Source: Streptomyces mesophilus
Lineage (GTDB): Bacteria; Actinomycetota; Actinomycetes; Streptomycetales; Streptomycetaceae
Direction of reading: 5' to 3'
NCBI RefSeq assembly: GCF_011044995.1
Contig: NZ_JAAKZW010000002.1
Span: forward strand, 62,001 to 126,000
DNA length: 64,000 nt
Shown here one piece after another: positions 45,913-54,457 of the stretch (position 1 is the first letter of the stretch; every line of letters starts with the position of its first letter). A program made the position numbers and the translations under genes. The notes under the pieces were generated by a model that saw nothing but the letters and a program-made list of their open reading frames with translations, was not told the DNA's origin and did no database searches.

Positions 45913-48365
45913 CCACCGCGGCTTCCCCCGACAGATCCAGTGCCGTACTGATCGGTGTCAGCAGGTACGTGCATCTACCCGACCTGCCAGCGGTCCGGGG
46001 CAGCGTGACGGATCTGGCGGGCCAGTTCCGGGACCCCTCGGTCTGGGGTCTTTCCGCGGACCGCTGCCATGTCGTGCTCGAACCCGGTGACTCCGCAACC
46101 GCGATCGGCCCCCTGCGCAGCGCCGTCGACAGCGCCTCCGACACCCTCCTCGTGTACTACGCGGGGCACGGCCTGATCGACCCCGACAAGGGTGACCTCT
46201 GGCTCGGCCTGCCCGGGTCGCTCTCCGGTGAACCGGACACGGCCATGCCGTACGACTGGGTGCGGCGGCAGTTCCTGCGCAGCCGCGCCGAGCGCCGGAT
46301 CATGATCATCGACTGTTGCTACAGCGGGCGGGCGCTGGGCACGATGGGCGAAGCGCAGACCGCGGTCGCCAACGGCGCCATGGTGGAGGGTACTTACGTG
46401 CTCGCCTCCGCCGGCGAGTCGAGCCAGGCGCTCGCGTTGCCCGGCGAACAGCACACCGTCTTCACCGGCGAACTCATCAACCTGCTCGCACAGGGAGTGC
46501 CGGACGGACCCGAACTCCTCGAGCTCGACAACGTCTACCGGCTGCTTTCCGAAGGGCTCAGGGCACGGTCCCGTCCCGAACCCCAGAAGCGGGTCCGCAA
46601 CAGCGCGGGCCAGTTGCACCTCTTCCGCAACCGGGCGTACGCGGTACGAAAGCCCGGCGCCGGCCTGGTCGGACGCCGCTACGAACTGGGTAAGCGGCTG
46701 CTGCGCGACGCGGCCACCGACACGTATCACGCACGCGACACGACGCTGGGCCGGCCGGTCACCCTCAAGGTCATGCGTCCGCAGGCGGCGGGCGACAGCC
46801 GTCTCGCGGAGGGCTTCGTCGACGGGGCCAAGTCCCGTGCGCTGCTCCACCATCCGCTGACCACGATGCTGCTCGACATGGGGCACGTGAACCGCGGCGG
46901 TGTCCGCTGCCCGTACCTGGTCACCGAGGCCGTTGTCGGTTCGACCCTCACCGACCGGATCAGGGAAGGGCTGCCGCACCCGGACGAGACGATCGGCATC
47001 GTCCGCGACGTGCTGTCGCTCCTCGAGTACGCCCATGGGGTCGGCGTCTTCGGCTGGAACCTGAACCCCGACAGCGTCGTCCTCACACCCGGGCACCACG
47101 TGAAGCTCGTCGACCTGGCCGAGGACCCGGGCCGCTGGGCGAACCGGCAGCCCATCGCCACACCTCCCGAGGCCGGCGACGACGACCTCCGGGCCGCCGC
47201 CACCTTGTTCTACACCCTCCTCACGGGCCGCTCGCCCTGGCCCGTCCCCGATCCGAGGGGGACCGGATGGCCCACGCGGCCGTCGGTGCATCAGCCGCAG
47301 CTGTCGGACGAGTTGGACACCGTCGCGCTCCTGGCCCTGTTCCCACAGCACCCCTCCGGCTACGGCGGCGCGAAGCAGCTGAGCCAGGCCGTCGCGGGGC
47401 TTCGCGGTCGCGCGATCCGGTATCCGGCGCCGCCGTCCGAGCCCCCATCCGACCCGCCGGGGGCACCCTCGCGCGCGCATCTTCCGCAATCCGTCCCGCA
47501 GTCGGACCCGAAGGCGGTGCACGAGGAGCGGATCCCCCGGGCGCTGAACTTCGCCGCCGGATCGCACCGGGGCAGCATCCGCGACAGCAACAAGGACTCG
47601 GGCTACGCCGGTCCGCGCCTGCTCGCCATCGCCGACGGGATCGACCACATCCCCGGCGGCGAAGTCGCCTCCGCGGAGGTTATCTCCACGATCGTCACGC
47701 TCGACGACGACGTCCCGGGCTCGGACATGCTGACCTCCCTTGCCACTGCTGTACAGCGCGCCAACGGCCGCTTGCGCGAACTGTCCGCGGCGGACCCACA
47801 GCTCGCAGGCATGGCCTCGACCCTCACCGCCCTGTCGTGGACCGGTCAGCGCATGGGCCTCGTACACCTCGGCAGCTCACGTGTGTACTTCCTGCGCGAC
47901 GGCGTACTGACGCAGATCACGCAGGACCACACCTGGGTGCAACGGCTCGTCGACGAGGCCGGGCTCACCGGGGAACAGGCCACCGTGCATGCGGAGGGCT
48001 CGCGGCAGGACCGAGTTCTCGACGGCGGCGCGGTCGACCCGGATCTCTCGATCCACCAAGTGCTCTCGGAGGACCGCTACTTGCTCTGCTCCCACGGCCT
48101 GTCGGGTGTGATCTCCCACGAGACGATGGAGGAAACACTCGCCGCGTACCAAGGACCCCAGGAAACCGTACAGAACCTGATCCGGCTCGCGCTGCGCGCG
48201 GGCGGGGCCGAGAATGTCACCTGCATCATCGCCGACGTCCTGGACATCGCCGATATCAACGACATCGGCGGCCGGATCAGCGACACCCCCATCGTGGTCG
48301 GAGCAGTGGCCGCGGCTCAAATGCCCCTCCCCGAACCGGGGTCCGCACCACCGAACCGCCCTTGA
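45909..48365 (+). CDS. Caspase-like protease fused to kinase-like and PP2C-like domains
   Basis: 818 residues, no membrane segment or signal. Residues 10-240: peptidase C14 caspase fold, with the dyad His87 (LVYYAGHGL) and Cys137 (IIDCCYSGRA) intact. Residues about 255-505: Ser/Thr kinase-like; Lys287 remains (VTLKVMR) but HRDLKPxN reads GWNLNPDS (382-389: Asp to Asn, final Asn to Ser) and DFG reads DLA (402-404), so catalysis is unlikely. A Pro-rich linker (505-535) follows. Residues about 545-780: PP2C-like; two metal Asp remain (NKDS, Asp563; ADGID, Asp576) but the SDG Asp is His729 (LLCSHGLSG) and the DN Asp is Glu768 (AENVTC). Probably an effector whose pseudo-enzyme domains act as sensor or docking module. 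Operon with EACC1; set in a mobile island. Confidence 0.85.
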   Translation: MTTAASPDRSSAVLIGVSRYVHLPDLPAVRGSVTDLAGQFRDPSVWGLSADRCHVVLEPGDSATAIGPLRSAVDSASDTLLVYYAGHGLIDPDKGDLWLGLPGSLSGEPDTAMPYDWVRRQFLRSRAERRIMIIDCCYSGRALGTMGEAQTAVANGAMVEGTYVLASAGESSQALALPGEQHTVFTGELINLLAQGVPDGPELLELDNVYRLLSEGLRARSRPEPQKRVRNSAGQLHLFRNRAYAVRKPGAGLVGRRYELGKRLLRDAATDTYHARDTTLGRPVTLKVMRPQAAGDSRLAEGFVDGAKSRALLHHPLTTMLLDMGHVNRGGVRCPYLVTEAVVGSTLTDRIREGLPHPDETIGIVRDVLSLLEYAHGVGVFGWNLNPDSVVLTPGHHVKLVDLAEDPGRWANRQPIATPPEAGDDDLRAAATLFYTLLTGRSPWPVPDPRGTGWPTRPSVHQPQLSDELDTVALLALFPQHPSGYGGAKQLSQAVAGLRGRAIRYPAPPSEPPSDPPGAPSRAHLPQSVPQSDPKAVHEERIPRALNFAAGSHRGSIRDSNKDSGYAGPRLLAIADGIDHIPGGEVASAEVISTIVTLDDDVPGSDMLTSLATAVQRANGRLRELSAADPQLAGMASTLTALSWTGQRMGLVHLGSSRVYFLRDGVLTQITQDHTWVQRLVDEAGLTGEQATVHAEGSRQDRVLDGGAVDPDLSIHQVLSEDRYLLCSHGLSGVISHETMEETLAAYQGPQETVQNLIRLALRAGGAENVTCIIADVLDIADINDIGGRISDTPIVVGAVAAAQMPLPEPGSAPPNRP

Positions 48366-48377
48366 TCCGCCCTTGAT
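48356..48377. repeat. 11-bp tandem duplication over the caspase stop codon
   Basis: CCGCCCTTGAT at 48356-48366 (containing the TGA) repeats at 48367-48377, followed by CCGCG. Confidence 0.75.
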
Positions 48378-48977
48378 CCGCGCAGCAGGTAGCCGTCGGT
48401 GGTGCCGTACTTGTCGGCGTACCACTCGACGGTCAGCCGCGTACGCGCTGGCAGAGACACGTCCCGATACTCACCGATCTTGCGGTGCTTGAGGCGTCAC
48501 GGCCGTGGGCTCGGCCTTTCGTAGCGCGCAGCCACGCATCAGGTCGGCGTTGGACTGTCTCGTCGGCCCGGCCCCGTTCCGCTCCATCGTCTTGATGAAC
48601 CCGTCCACCACCTTGTGGTCGAACGAGTCCATTCGCCGACTGCCCATGGCCGGGAAAATGTGGTGTTCCAGCAGCGAGTCCAGATGCCGCAGCGAAGAAC
48701 CCTCAAGATGCCGCTGACTCTCCCGCCACTCCGCCGCATAGTCCTCGAACCGCATTGCCCCATACTTCGCAATGCGCACCGCCCTGCTGTTCCGGCGGGG
48801 CGCGGCCTTCTTCGCGTTGTAGATTTCTGTCAACCGTGTGATAGCGGCGGCCTCGGTGTCGAACCCGGACTCGACGGTCTGCTTGCCGAAGGCATTGCGA
48901 AACTGAATCTTGTACAGATGGGGGCACTTTGCCCATCGCGACGGGGCGTGGGAGCAGTCCTTGAAGTAGGTACCCAT
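48378..48977 (-). pseudogene. Tyrosine integrase remnant
   Basis: A frame from ATG 48977 gives an actinobacterial phage/ICE integrase N-terminus: AMR-like SAM-binding region (MGTYFKDCSHAPSRWAKCPH, KIQFRNAFGKQTVESGFDTE) and a core-binding helix set (MRFEDYAAEWRESQRHLEGS). It stops at 48471. A second frame (about 48509 down to 48378) continues with integrase-like RLKHRKIGEYRDVSLPARTR ... VEWYADKYGT before it ends at the caspase stop. The catalytic Arg-His-Arg-Tyr region is therefore missing: a deletion or frameshift near 48490 and a truncation. Non-functional. Confidence 0.82.
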
Positions 48978-49002
48978 GCCGTGTGCCAGGGTCTTGCTCG
49001 CC

Positions 49003-49145
49003 GTGCGCAGGAGGAGATCGAACAGGCGCGCGCGGACTGGATGAACGGCGATCGGTTCGGTGAGGTGAAAGGGTACGACGGGGATCCGCTGCCGGCCCCG
49101 GAACTTCCCGCGGTGCCGTTGAAGGCGCGAGGGCGGGTGCGCTGA
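49003..49145 (+). pseudogene. Headless copy of the pirin 3' end (candidate att site, right)
   Basis: Encodes RAQEEIEQARADWMNGDRFG then EVKGYDGDPLPAPELP and a RGRVR-stop, parallel to the end of the pirin at 43450 (which ends RGRVR), with a 31-bp identical core at 49033-49063. No start or cupin core remains. Codon GC here is higher than in the 44283-44415 version, so this may be the resident 3' end displaced by integration. Confidence 0.8.
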
Positions 49146-49194
49146 CCGGCGCGGGGCCGCGACCCTGGCTACCGCACCCGAGAAAGGCCGAACG

Positions 49195-49908
49195 ATGAGT
49201 AAACGTATCGAGGAACTCGACTGGCGCCCGACCCCGATGGGCGACCTCTGCCTGCGCCGCCGCCGGGACCCGGCAACGGGCCGGGACATCCACGAGGTCA
49301 AACTCGGCGACGAGTTCCTGATGTCCAGCCTCTTCGTCGAAGGCGAGATCGCCCTCACCCGGCTCGGCCTGGAGCACCTTCAAGGCGACGAACTCGACGT
49401 CGCCGTAGGGGGACTCGGACTCGGCTACACCGCCCGGGCAGCACTCGACGATCCGCGGGTCGGCTCACTGATCGTCATCGACGCCCTCGCCGAAGTCATC
49501 GCATGGCACCGGCAAGGGCTGGTGCCACTCGGCGCGGGACTTTCGACGGATCCCCGCTGCCGCTTGGTGCATGGGGACTTCTTCGCGCCGGCGGCCGAGG
49601 TGCACGGCCTCGATCCCGAGCAGCCCGGCCGCCGTTTCGACGCGATCCTCCTGGACGTCGACCACTCGCCCCGCCACGTACTGCACCCACGGCATGCCGC
49701 GCTCTATGAGCCCGCAGGGCTACAGGCGCTTGCCGCCCAACTCCGTCCCGACGGCGTGTTCGCCCTGTGGTCGAACGACCCGCCGGACGGCGAGTTCACC
49801 ACGCGGCTGGAGGCGGCTTTCCAGAAGGCGGAAGCTCACGTCGTGGAATTCGACAACCCCCTGCAAAACGGCATGGCGACCAACACGGTCTACGTGGCCC
49901 GCACCTGA
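49195..49908 (+). CDS. Spermidine-synthase-like protein
   Basis: 237 residues. Rossmann core with LDVAVGGLGLGYTARAAL, an acidic IVIDALAEVIAWH after strand 2 and ILLDVDHSPRHVL as motif IV, giving a spermidine-synthase-like SAM/dcSAM-binding fold. The Asp pairs that hold the diamine are not clearly recognisable, so substrate is uncertain. Lies just past the island; before the insertion it probably followed pirin directly. Confidence 0.78.
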   Translation: MSKRIEELDWRPTPMGDLCLRRRRDPATGRDIHEVKLGDEFLMSSLFVEGEIALTRLGLEHLQGDELDVAVGGLGLGYTARAALDDPRVGSLIVIDALAEVIAWHRQGLVPLGAGLSTDPRCRLVHGDFFAPAAEVHGLDPEQPGRRFDAILLDVDHSPRHVLHPRHAALYEPAGLQALAAQLRPDGVFALWSNDPPDGEFTTRLEAAFQKAEAHVVEFDNPLQNGMATNTVYVART

Positions 49909-49955
49909 ACGTCCAGGTGTTGCGGGGCATGACGTTCATGACGGTGGCGCGGGCA

Positions 49956-49982
49956 CTGTCGGGGCTGTCGGGGCTGTCGATC
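49956..49982. repeat. 9-bp tandem repeat between convergent genes
   Basis: CTGTCGGGG, CTGTCGGGG, CTGTCGatc; between the stops at 49908 and 49999. Confidence 0.6.
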
Positions 49983-49998
49983 CCGGCGTGAGTGCGGC

Positions 49999-50370
49999 TT
50001 AAGCGCCACGGACGAAAGTTGCGCAGTCCGGACAGTCGTCGAGGTATCGATGCCGACACTCAACGGTGTGTTGAAGGAAGGTGATTGCCTGCTGTCTGTG
50101 GACGACTTCACTTTCGAGCGCTGCGATCTTCGCCTTCACGACGGCCTGTGCCGCCGACTTCGTCGGTGCCATCGCGGCAGCGACCTCAGGCAATGAGAGC
50201 CCGACGCGTCGCAGTTTCAGCACGGTATGTGCCTGCTCCAGCGCGCTGTCGTCATAGATGCGGTAGCCGTTGCCATCGCGACGCACGGTGAGGGCACCAA
50301 CGTCTTCCCAGTGCCGCAGCACGTGAGCCTCAACGCCGAGCTCTGCGGCCGCTTCCCCGATCGTCCTCAT
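49999..50370 (-). CDS. MerR-family regulator
   Basis: 123 residues. HTH MRTIGEAAAELGVEAHVLRHW, a wing with NGYRIYDDSALEQA, and a dimerisation helix. Three C-terminal cysteines (VECRHRYLDDCPDCATF) could bind a metal or sense oxidants. ATG 50370 chosen; the longer frame upstream overlaps the divergent gene. Regulates probably itself and the oxidoreductase at 50419. Confidence 0.88.
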   Translation of the reverse strand: MRTIGEAAAELGVEAHVLRHWEDVGALTVRRDGNGYRIYDDSALEQAHTVLKLRRVGLSLPEVAAAMAPTKSAAQAVVKAKIAALESEVVHRQQAITFLQHTVECRHRYLDDCPDCATFVRGA

Positions 50371-50380
50371 CACACACGCC

Positions 50381-50411
50381 TTGCCTTCATGTCGACCTGA
50401 ACCCATAGCGT
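50381..50411 (+). promoter_or_regulatory. MerR-type promoter ahead of the oxidoreductase
   Basis: A -35-like TTGCCT (50381-50386) and a -10-like TAGCGT (50406-50411) separated by 19 bp, the long spacing typical of MerR-controlled promoters, with a TTCA-N8-TGAA dyad (50386-50401) in the spacer. Confidence 0.5.
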
Positions 50412-50418
50412 CACGATC

Positions 50419-51300
50419 ATGCCTGACACCACCGACCCCACGAGCTCCCCGTACCGTCCATCGATCCTGGTCACCGGCGCGACTGGCAACCTCGGCCGAG
50501 AGATTGTCGACCGTCTCCAAGCGCACGGCGCGCGCGTACGCGGCCTTGTGCGCGATCAGGCCGGCCCGCGCCCAGGAGTCGAGTGGGTGGTCGACGACCT
50601 CACGGAGGCCGGTGCCGTGCGTGAGGCGCTCGTGGACATCGACGCGGTCTTTCTGATCTGGCCACTGCTCGATTCCGCCCCTGCCCACGACCTGATCGCA
50701 GAACTCACCACGGCGGCGCCGCGTGTCGTCTACCTGTCCTCGACCGCCATAGACGACCAAGCCGCTCGTCAGAGTGATCCCATCGTTCAAGTGCACGCGG
50801 ATATGGAAGCCCTGCTCCACGATGCCGGACTGCGACCCGTGGTGCTGCGTAGCGACACACTGGCCTCCAACGCCCGTGGCTGGGTGCAGCAGTTGGGGGC
50901 GGGCGATGTCGTCTCAGGCCCAGAAGCGGCGCGCACAGCCGTCGTCGACGAGCGTGATGTCGCTGATGCTGCCGTAACGGTATTGCTCGCACCCGACAAC
51001 CACCTGGACCACGGCCCGCACCTGTTGACCGGACCCGAGGTGCTCAGCCGCGCCGACCAGATCGCTCACCTCGGTGCTGCACTCCGACGCGATCTGCGAT
51101 TCCAGGCGCTTCCCGCTGACCTCGCGCGATCACGGATGCTCACCGACGGTCGTCCCCAGCCACTGGTGGAGGCGCTTATCGCCGCCTCGGTGTGGCGACC
51201 GGAGTCCCATCGCGTCACCGATCATGTTGAGCGCCTCGCCGGCCGTCCGGCCGGCACCTTCGCGAGGTGGGCCATCGACCACGCGGCCGAGTTCAACTGA
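50419..51300 (+). CDS. NmrA-type NAD(P)-dependent oxidoreductase
   Basis: 293 residues, atypical short-chain dehydrogenase. Nucleotide motif VTGATGNLGREIVDRL; DIDAVFLIWPLLD and VVYLSSTAID after it. Related proteins include NAD(P)H azoreductases and redox sensors; no Tyr-x3-Lys catalytic pair is evident, so a binding/sensor role is possible. Divergent from MerR. Confidence 0.85.
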   Translation: MPDTTDPTSSPYRPSILVTGATGNLGREIVDRLQAHGARVRGLVRDQAGPRPGVEWVVDDLTEAGAVREALVDIDAVFLIWPLLDSAPAHDLIAELTTAAPRVVYLSSTAIDDQAARQSDPIVQVHADMEALLHDAGLRPVVLRSDTLASNARGWVQQLGAGDVVSGPEAARTAVVDERDVADAAVTVLLAPDNHLDHGPHLLTGPEVLSRADQIAHLGAALRRDLRFQALPADLARSRMLTDGRPQPLVEALIAASVWRPESHRVTDHVERLAGRPAGTFARWAIDHAAEFN

Positions 51301-51376
51301 CGAGAACCGCGGAACGCCCCCATGAGTTGGCCGACATCGGTTTCACCGTCATAGTGGCGCCGCTGGTCCGCCACCA

Positions 51377-51411
51377 GGAATGGGCCCGCCTCCTGGAGGC
51401 GGACCCATTCC
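51377..51411. terminator. Bidirectional terminator hairpin
   Basis: 17-bp arms with one mismatch (51377-51393 with 51395-51411; the innermost pairs must open as the loop), between convergent genes. Confidence 0.7.
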
Positions 51412-51460
51412 GGGTGGCGCTGGGGGCCAGTGGTGGATTCTCCGCTGTCCGAGGCCGGGG

Positions 51461-54370
51461 TCAGTCGGTCATGTTGCCCATCTTCCAGACCGTCATGGAC
51501 TTGACGGCACCGCCGTCCCCGAAGAGCCGCAGGCCGAGGGAGTCCTGGCGGAACGGATAGGCGCGCGTGGTGAGGGACTTGTGGCCGTTCGCGTACGCCT
51601 CGATCGATGAGCGGTCGACGAACACGTCGAGGGTCAGCTCGCCGTTGGTGAGCGCCAGCGGGCCCTTATGGGTGCCCAGGTCGCCCTCGGTGCTGGAGTT
51701 GTTTCCGGACCTTGTACGGTCCACGCCGAACTGGCCCGCGGGCGCGTCGTAGAAGATGCGGGTCCGTTCCTCGTCCCCGGGGCTGCGGAGCACGTCGAGA
51801 CCGAAGGTGTCGGCGCTGCCGCGTTCCATGGTCAGTTTGATGTGCAGCATGTCCCCCTTGATGCCGGCCAGGCGCTCGTTGGCGCCGGCGACGGAGGTCG
51901 GTGCGGTGATGTCGAGGAGCGGGTCGCCGGAGTGCAGGCGGGAGACCTCCGCGACGGGGCGGATGCCCAGGTCGCCGTCGGGCCGCATGGACAGCTCGAT
52001 GGGGAGACCGGCGTTGTGGGCCCAGCCGGCGTCGTAGTGGGCACGTTCGGTACGCCGGTCCTGCGCGATGCTGAAGACGAGGGAACGTCCCTTGTCGTCG
52101 ACCAGGCCGCTCGGGCCGGTGAAGTGCTCCCCGTAGTCGAGGAGTTTGGGCTCGGTGGTGTCCGGCGTCCAGCGGCGGGCCCCTGCGTCCCAGGTGCCCA
52201 CCCAGTAGTACGTGAACTTGCTGCTGTACTCGCCGGGGCCGGCCGGGAACGCCGGATTGACCAGTAGCGCCCGGCGTTCGCGGCCTTGGTCGTCCTTGCC
52301 GATGGGCAGGAAGGTGGGCAGTTCCCAGACCTGGCCGGTCTTGGGGTGGGCTGCCACGTCACCGACCATCAAGGGGCCCGAGTAGGTCCAGTCGGTCAGG
52401 TTCTTGGACGTGTAGAGGAGCGCCGTACCGCCGACGTCGGTGCCCGAGGTGGTCTGGACGCCCGATCCCATGAGCTGGAACCAGGTGTCTCCCTGCTTCC
52501 ATACGAAGGGGTCGCGGAAGTCGCCGAAGCGGACCTTGCGTCCCGCGCCGACGTCCAGGTCGGCCTGCTGGCTGGTGACCAGGGTGGGGTGCATCTTCCA
52601 TTCGACGAGGTCGGGGTCGCTGGGGTCGACGGGGCGTGCGAGGCCCGTTGCCTGGTTGGGGCGCTGTGCGTCGTTGCCGGCCGTGAACAGCAGGACGGGG
52701 ACGCCGTTCTCGTCGAGGGTCGACGCACCGGACCAGACGCCGTCGGGTGCCACGCTGTCGGCGGTGGGGGCGAGGGCCACGGGCAGGTCGCGCCAGTGGA
52801 CGAGGTCCTCGCTGACGGCGTGGCCCCAGGCGATGTTGTGCCAGTACGGGCCGTGCGAGTTGTGCTGGTAGAAGAGGTGGTACTTGCCGCCCACCTGGAT
52901 CGGGGCGTGAGGCTCGTTCATCCAGTGGTTGGGGGCGGTGAAGTGGTAGCCCGGCCGGTAGCGGTCACCGTCGTAGCGCGAGCGGTCCATGGCCATGCGG
53001 GCCTGGGGGATGGTGCCCCCGGAGAAGGTCTGCAGGTCCTTGGCGTGGGCGGCCGCCACCGCAGTCGAGGCCAGCGGGCTGGTGTGGATCTTCACTTCGT
53101 CGATCAGGCCGTTGAACATGTTGACGGCGAAGGTGCCGTTGATGAGGGCGGGCTGGTTGTGCCTGCCGATGACGAGGGGAACATCGGCCTTGGCCAGGCG
53201 CGCCGTGGTGGGCACGGCGGTCTCGGCGACCTGCTCACCGTTGAGGTACAGCCTCATGGCGCCCTGTCCCGGCGCGAACACCGCGGTCAGGTGCGCCCAC
53301 TTGCCGGCGGCCAGCGCCGCCGTCTTGGGGACCTGCGTCTCGTACCAGGCGTCACCGGTGCCCACGCCGAACTGCCACATTCCGTGCCGGCCCACACCGA
53401 GGGAGAAGCCGCGGCGGGCGTTCTTGTCCTGCTGGTTCACGATGGCGGAGGGCTTGCCCTCATCGCCCCACTCGAAGGCGCGCGGTGCCACCCACGCCTG
53501 AAGGGTCATGCCGTCCGTGGGGAGTTGCGTCTGTGACGCGGCGCGGGAGACCCAGGTGGAGTAGCCGTCGAAGAGGAGGGCGCCGGACAGTACGCCGTCC
53601 TCGGGGCGCTTCGCGTTCCACAGCGGGTCGCTGTCCGGCTTGTACACGGCGTCGTTGAACACATAGCTGATGGGATCCGCGCCCTGGCTGATCCGTTCCG
53701 CGGTCGTGGTGCCCTGGCCCTCGGCGAAGTCCCAGTGAGCGGCAAGGCCCTCCTCGCCCGGGGCGGGCGGCTTGTCGACGCCGACCCGTACGTCGTCGAG
53801 GTTGATGTGTCCCCAACCGCCGGTCGCGCGGTCGACCACGGTGATCCGCAGCTGCTCGCCCAGGTGCTCACGCGCGTCCCAGGTGACGCGGCGGTACGCC
53901 TCGTCCTCGGTACCCGTCGCCTTGTGCAGGACGTCTCCGTCCAGTGTGGTCAGGGCGACGTACAGCTGGTTCTCGTCGCGGCCGCCGGACACCAGGGCAC
54001 TGACCATTCCCGTGCCGGTCAGGGTGAAGGGCTCGGACGTGAGGGTCCCGGTGGAGGCGTCACCACCTGAGGCGAATCCCCACAGATGGTGGGTGCCCTC
54101 GTGGTTGAAGCAACAGCCCCAGCCCCACCCCGGATCGTCGGTGACCGATCCGTTGAAGGCGGTGCCGGTGGGGGTCCAGCCGGTGAGGTCACCGGTCTCG
54201 AACCCGGGGTTGGACAGGGTGCTTTGGGCCGCGTCCGCGGGGTGCGCTGTCAGGGGCGTAAGGAATCCGAGGCATATCGCGAGCGCGAGCATCAGGCGCA
54301 GCAGTCCGGGCCTGAGAGCCCTCGCTGGGCTCGCTGGTCTTGCCGGCCTTGCTGGTGAGCGTGTTCGCAT
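51461..54370 (-). CDS. Large secreted GH32 enzyme with carbohydrate-binding and LamG-like domains
   Basis: About 969 residues. A long Arg-rich signal peptide ends near ADAA-Q (about residue 48). Then a beta-sandwich carbohydrate-binding region (about 50-195), a LamG/concanavalin-like domain (about 205-430), the GH32 five-blade propeller (about 455-760) and the C-terminal sandwich. Propeller motifs: NHWMNEPHAP, FRDPFVW (Asp620) and VWELPTF (acid/base Glu683). The usual nucleophile Asp of WMNDPN is Glu486 here. It should degrade levan or inulin outside the cell. It is controlled by the divergent LacI gene. In-frame starts further upstream (to 54439) run into the operator. Confidence 0.87.
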   Translation of the reverse strand: MRTRSPARPARPASPARALRPGLLRLMLALAICLGFLTPLTAHPADAAQSTLSNPGFETGDLTGWTPTGTAFNGSVTDDPGWGWGCCFNHEGTHHLWGFASGGDASTGTLTSEPFTLTGTGMVSALVSGGRDENQLYVALTTLDGDVLHKATGTEDEAYRRVTWDAREHLGEQLRITVVDRATGGWGHINLDDVRVGVDKPPAPGEEGLAAHWDFAEGQGTTTAERISQGADPISYVFNDAVYKPDSDPLWNAKRPEDGVLSGALLFDGYSTWVSRAASQTQLPTDGMTLQAWVAPRAFEWGDEGKPSAIVNQQDKNARRGFSLGVGRHGMWQFGVGTGDAWYETQVPKTAALAAGKWAHLTAVFAPGQGAMRLYLNGEQVAETAVPTTARLAKADVPLVIGRHNQPALINGTFAVNMFNGLIDEVKIHTSPLASTAVAAAHAKDLQTFSGGTIPQARMAMDRSRYDGDRYRPGYHFTAPNHWMNEPHAPIQVGGKYHLFYQHNSHGPYWHNIAWGHAVSEDLVHWRDLPVALAPTADSVAPDGVWSGASTLDENGVPVLLFTAGNDAQRPNQATGLARPVDPSDPDLVEWKMHPTLVTSQQADLDVGAGRKVRFGDFRDPFVWKQGDTWFQLMGSGVQTTSGTDVGGTALLYTSKNLTDWTYSGPLMVGDVAAHPKTGQVWELPTFLPIGKDDQGRERRALLVNPAFPAGPGEYSSKFTYYWVGTWDAGARRWTPDTTEPKLLDYGEHFTGPSGLVDDKGRSLVFSIAQDRRTERAHYDAGWAHNAGLPIELSMRPDGDLGIRPVAEVSRLHSGDPLLDITAPTSVAGANERLAGIKGDMLHIKLTMERGSADTFGLDVLRSPGDEERTRIFYDAPAGQFGVDRTRSGNNSSTEGDLGTHKGPLALTNGELTLDVFVDRSSIEAYANGHKSLTTRAYPFRQDSLGLRLFGDGGAVKSMTVWKMGNMTD

Positions 54371-54410
54371 CCGGACCTCCGGTGGGGGTCGAAGTGGGCA
54401 CTGCGTACCG

Positions 54411-54426
54411 CCAAATCGGTTTAGGC
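54411..54426. promoter_or_regulatory. LacI operator ahead of the secreted GH32 gene
   Basis: CCAAATCGGTTTAGGC. Shares AAATCGG-N-TTAG with the operator at 54600-54615 (read on the other strand). About 40 bp upstream of the GH32 start. Confidence 0.65.
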
Positions 54427-54457
54427 GATGGCTCGGCATGGTTCGCGTTCCGCTTCC

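Noticed and set aside
48615..49145. 176-codon frame ending in the pirin-like tail
   Set aside because: Only the last about 45 codons resemble pirin; the rest is antisense to the integrase remnant, so it is not a gene.
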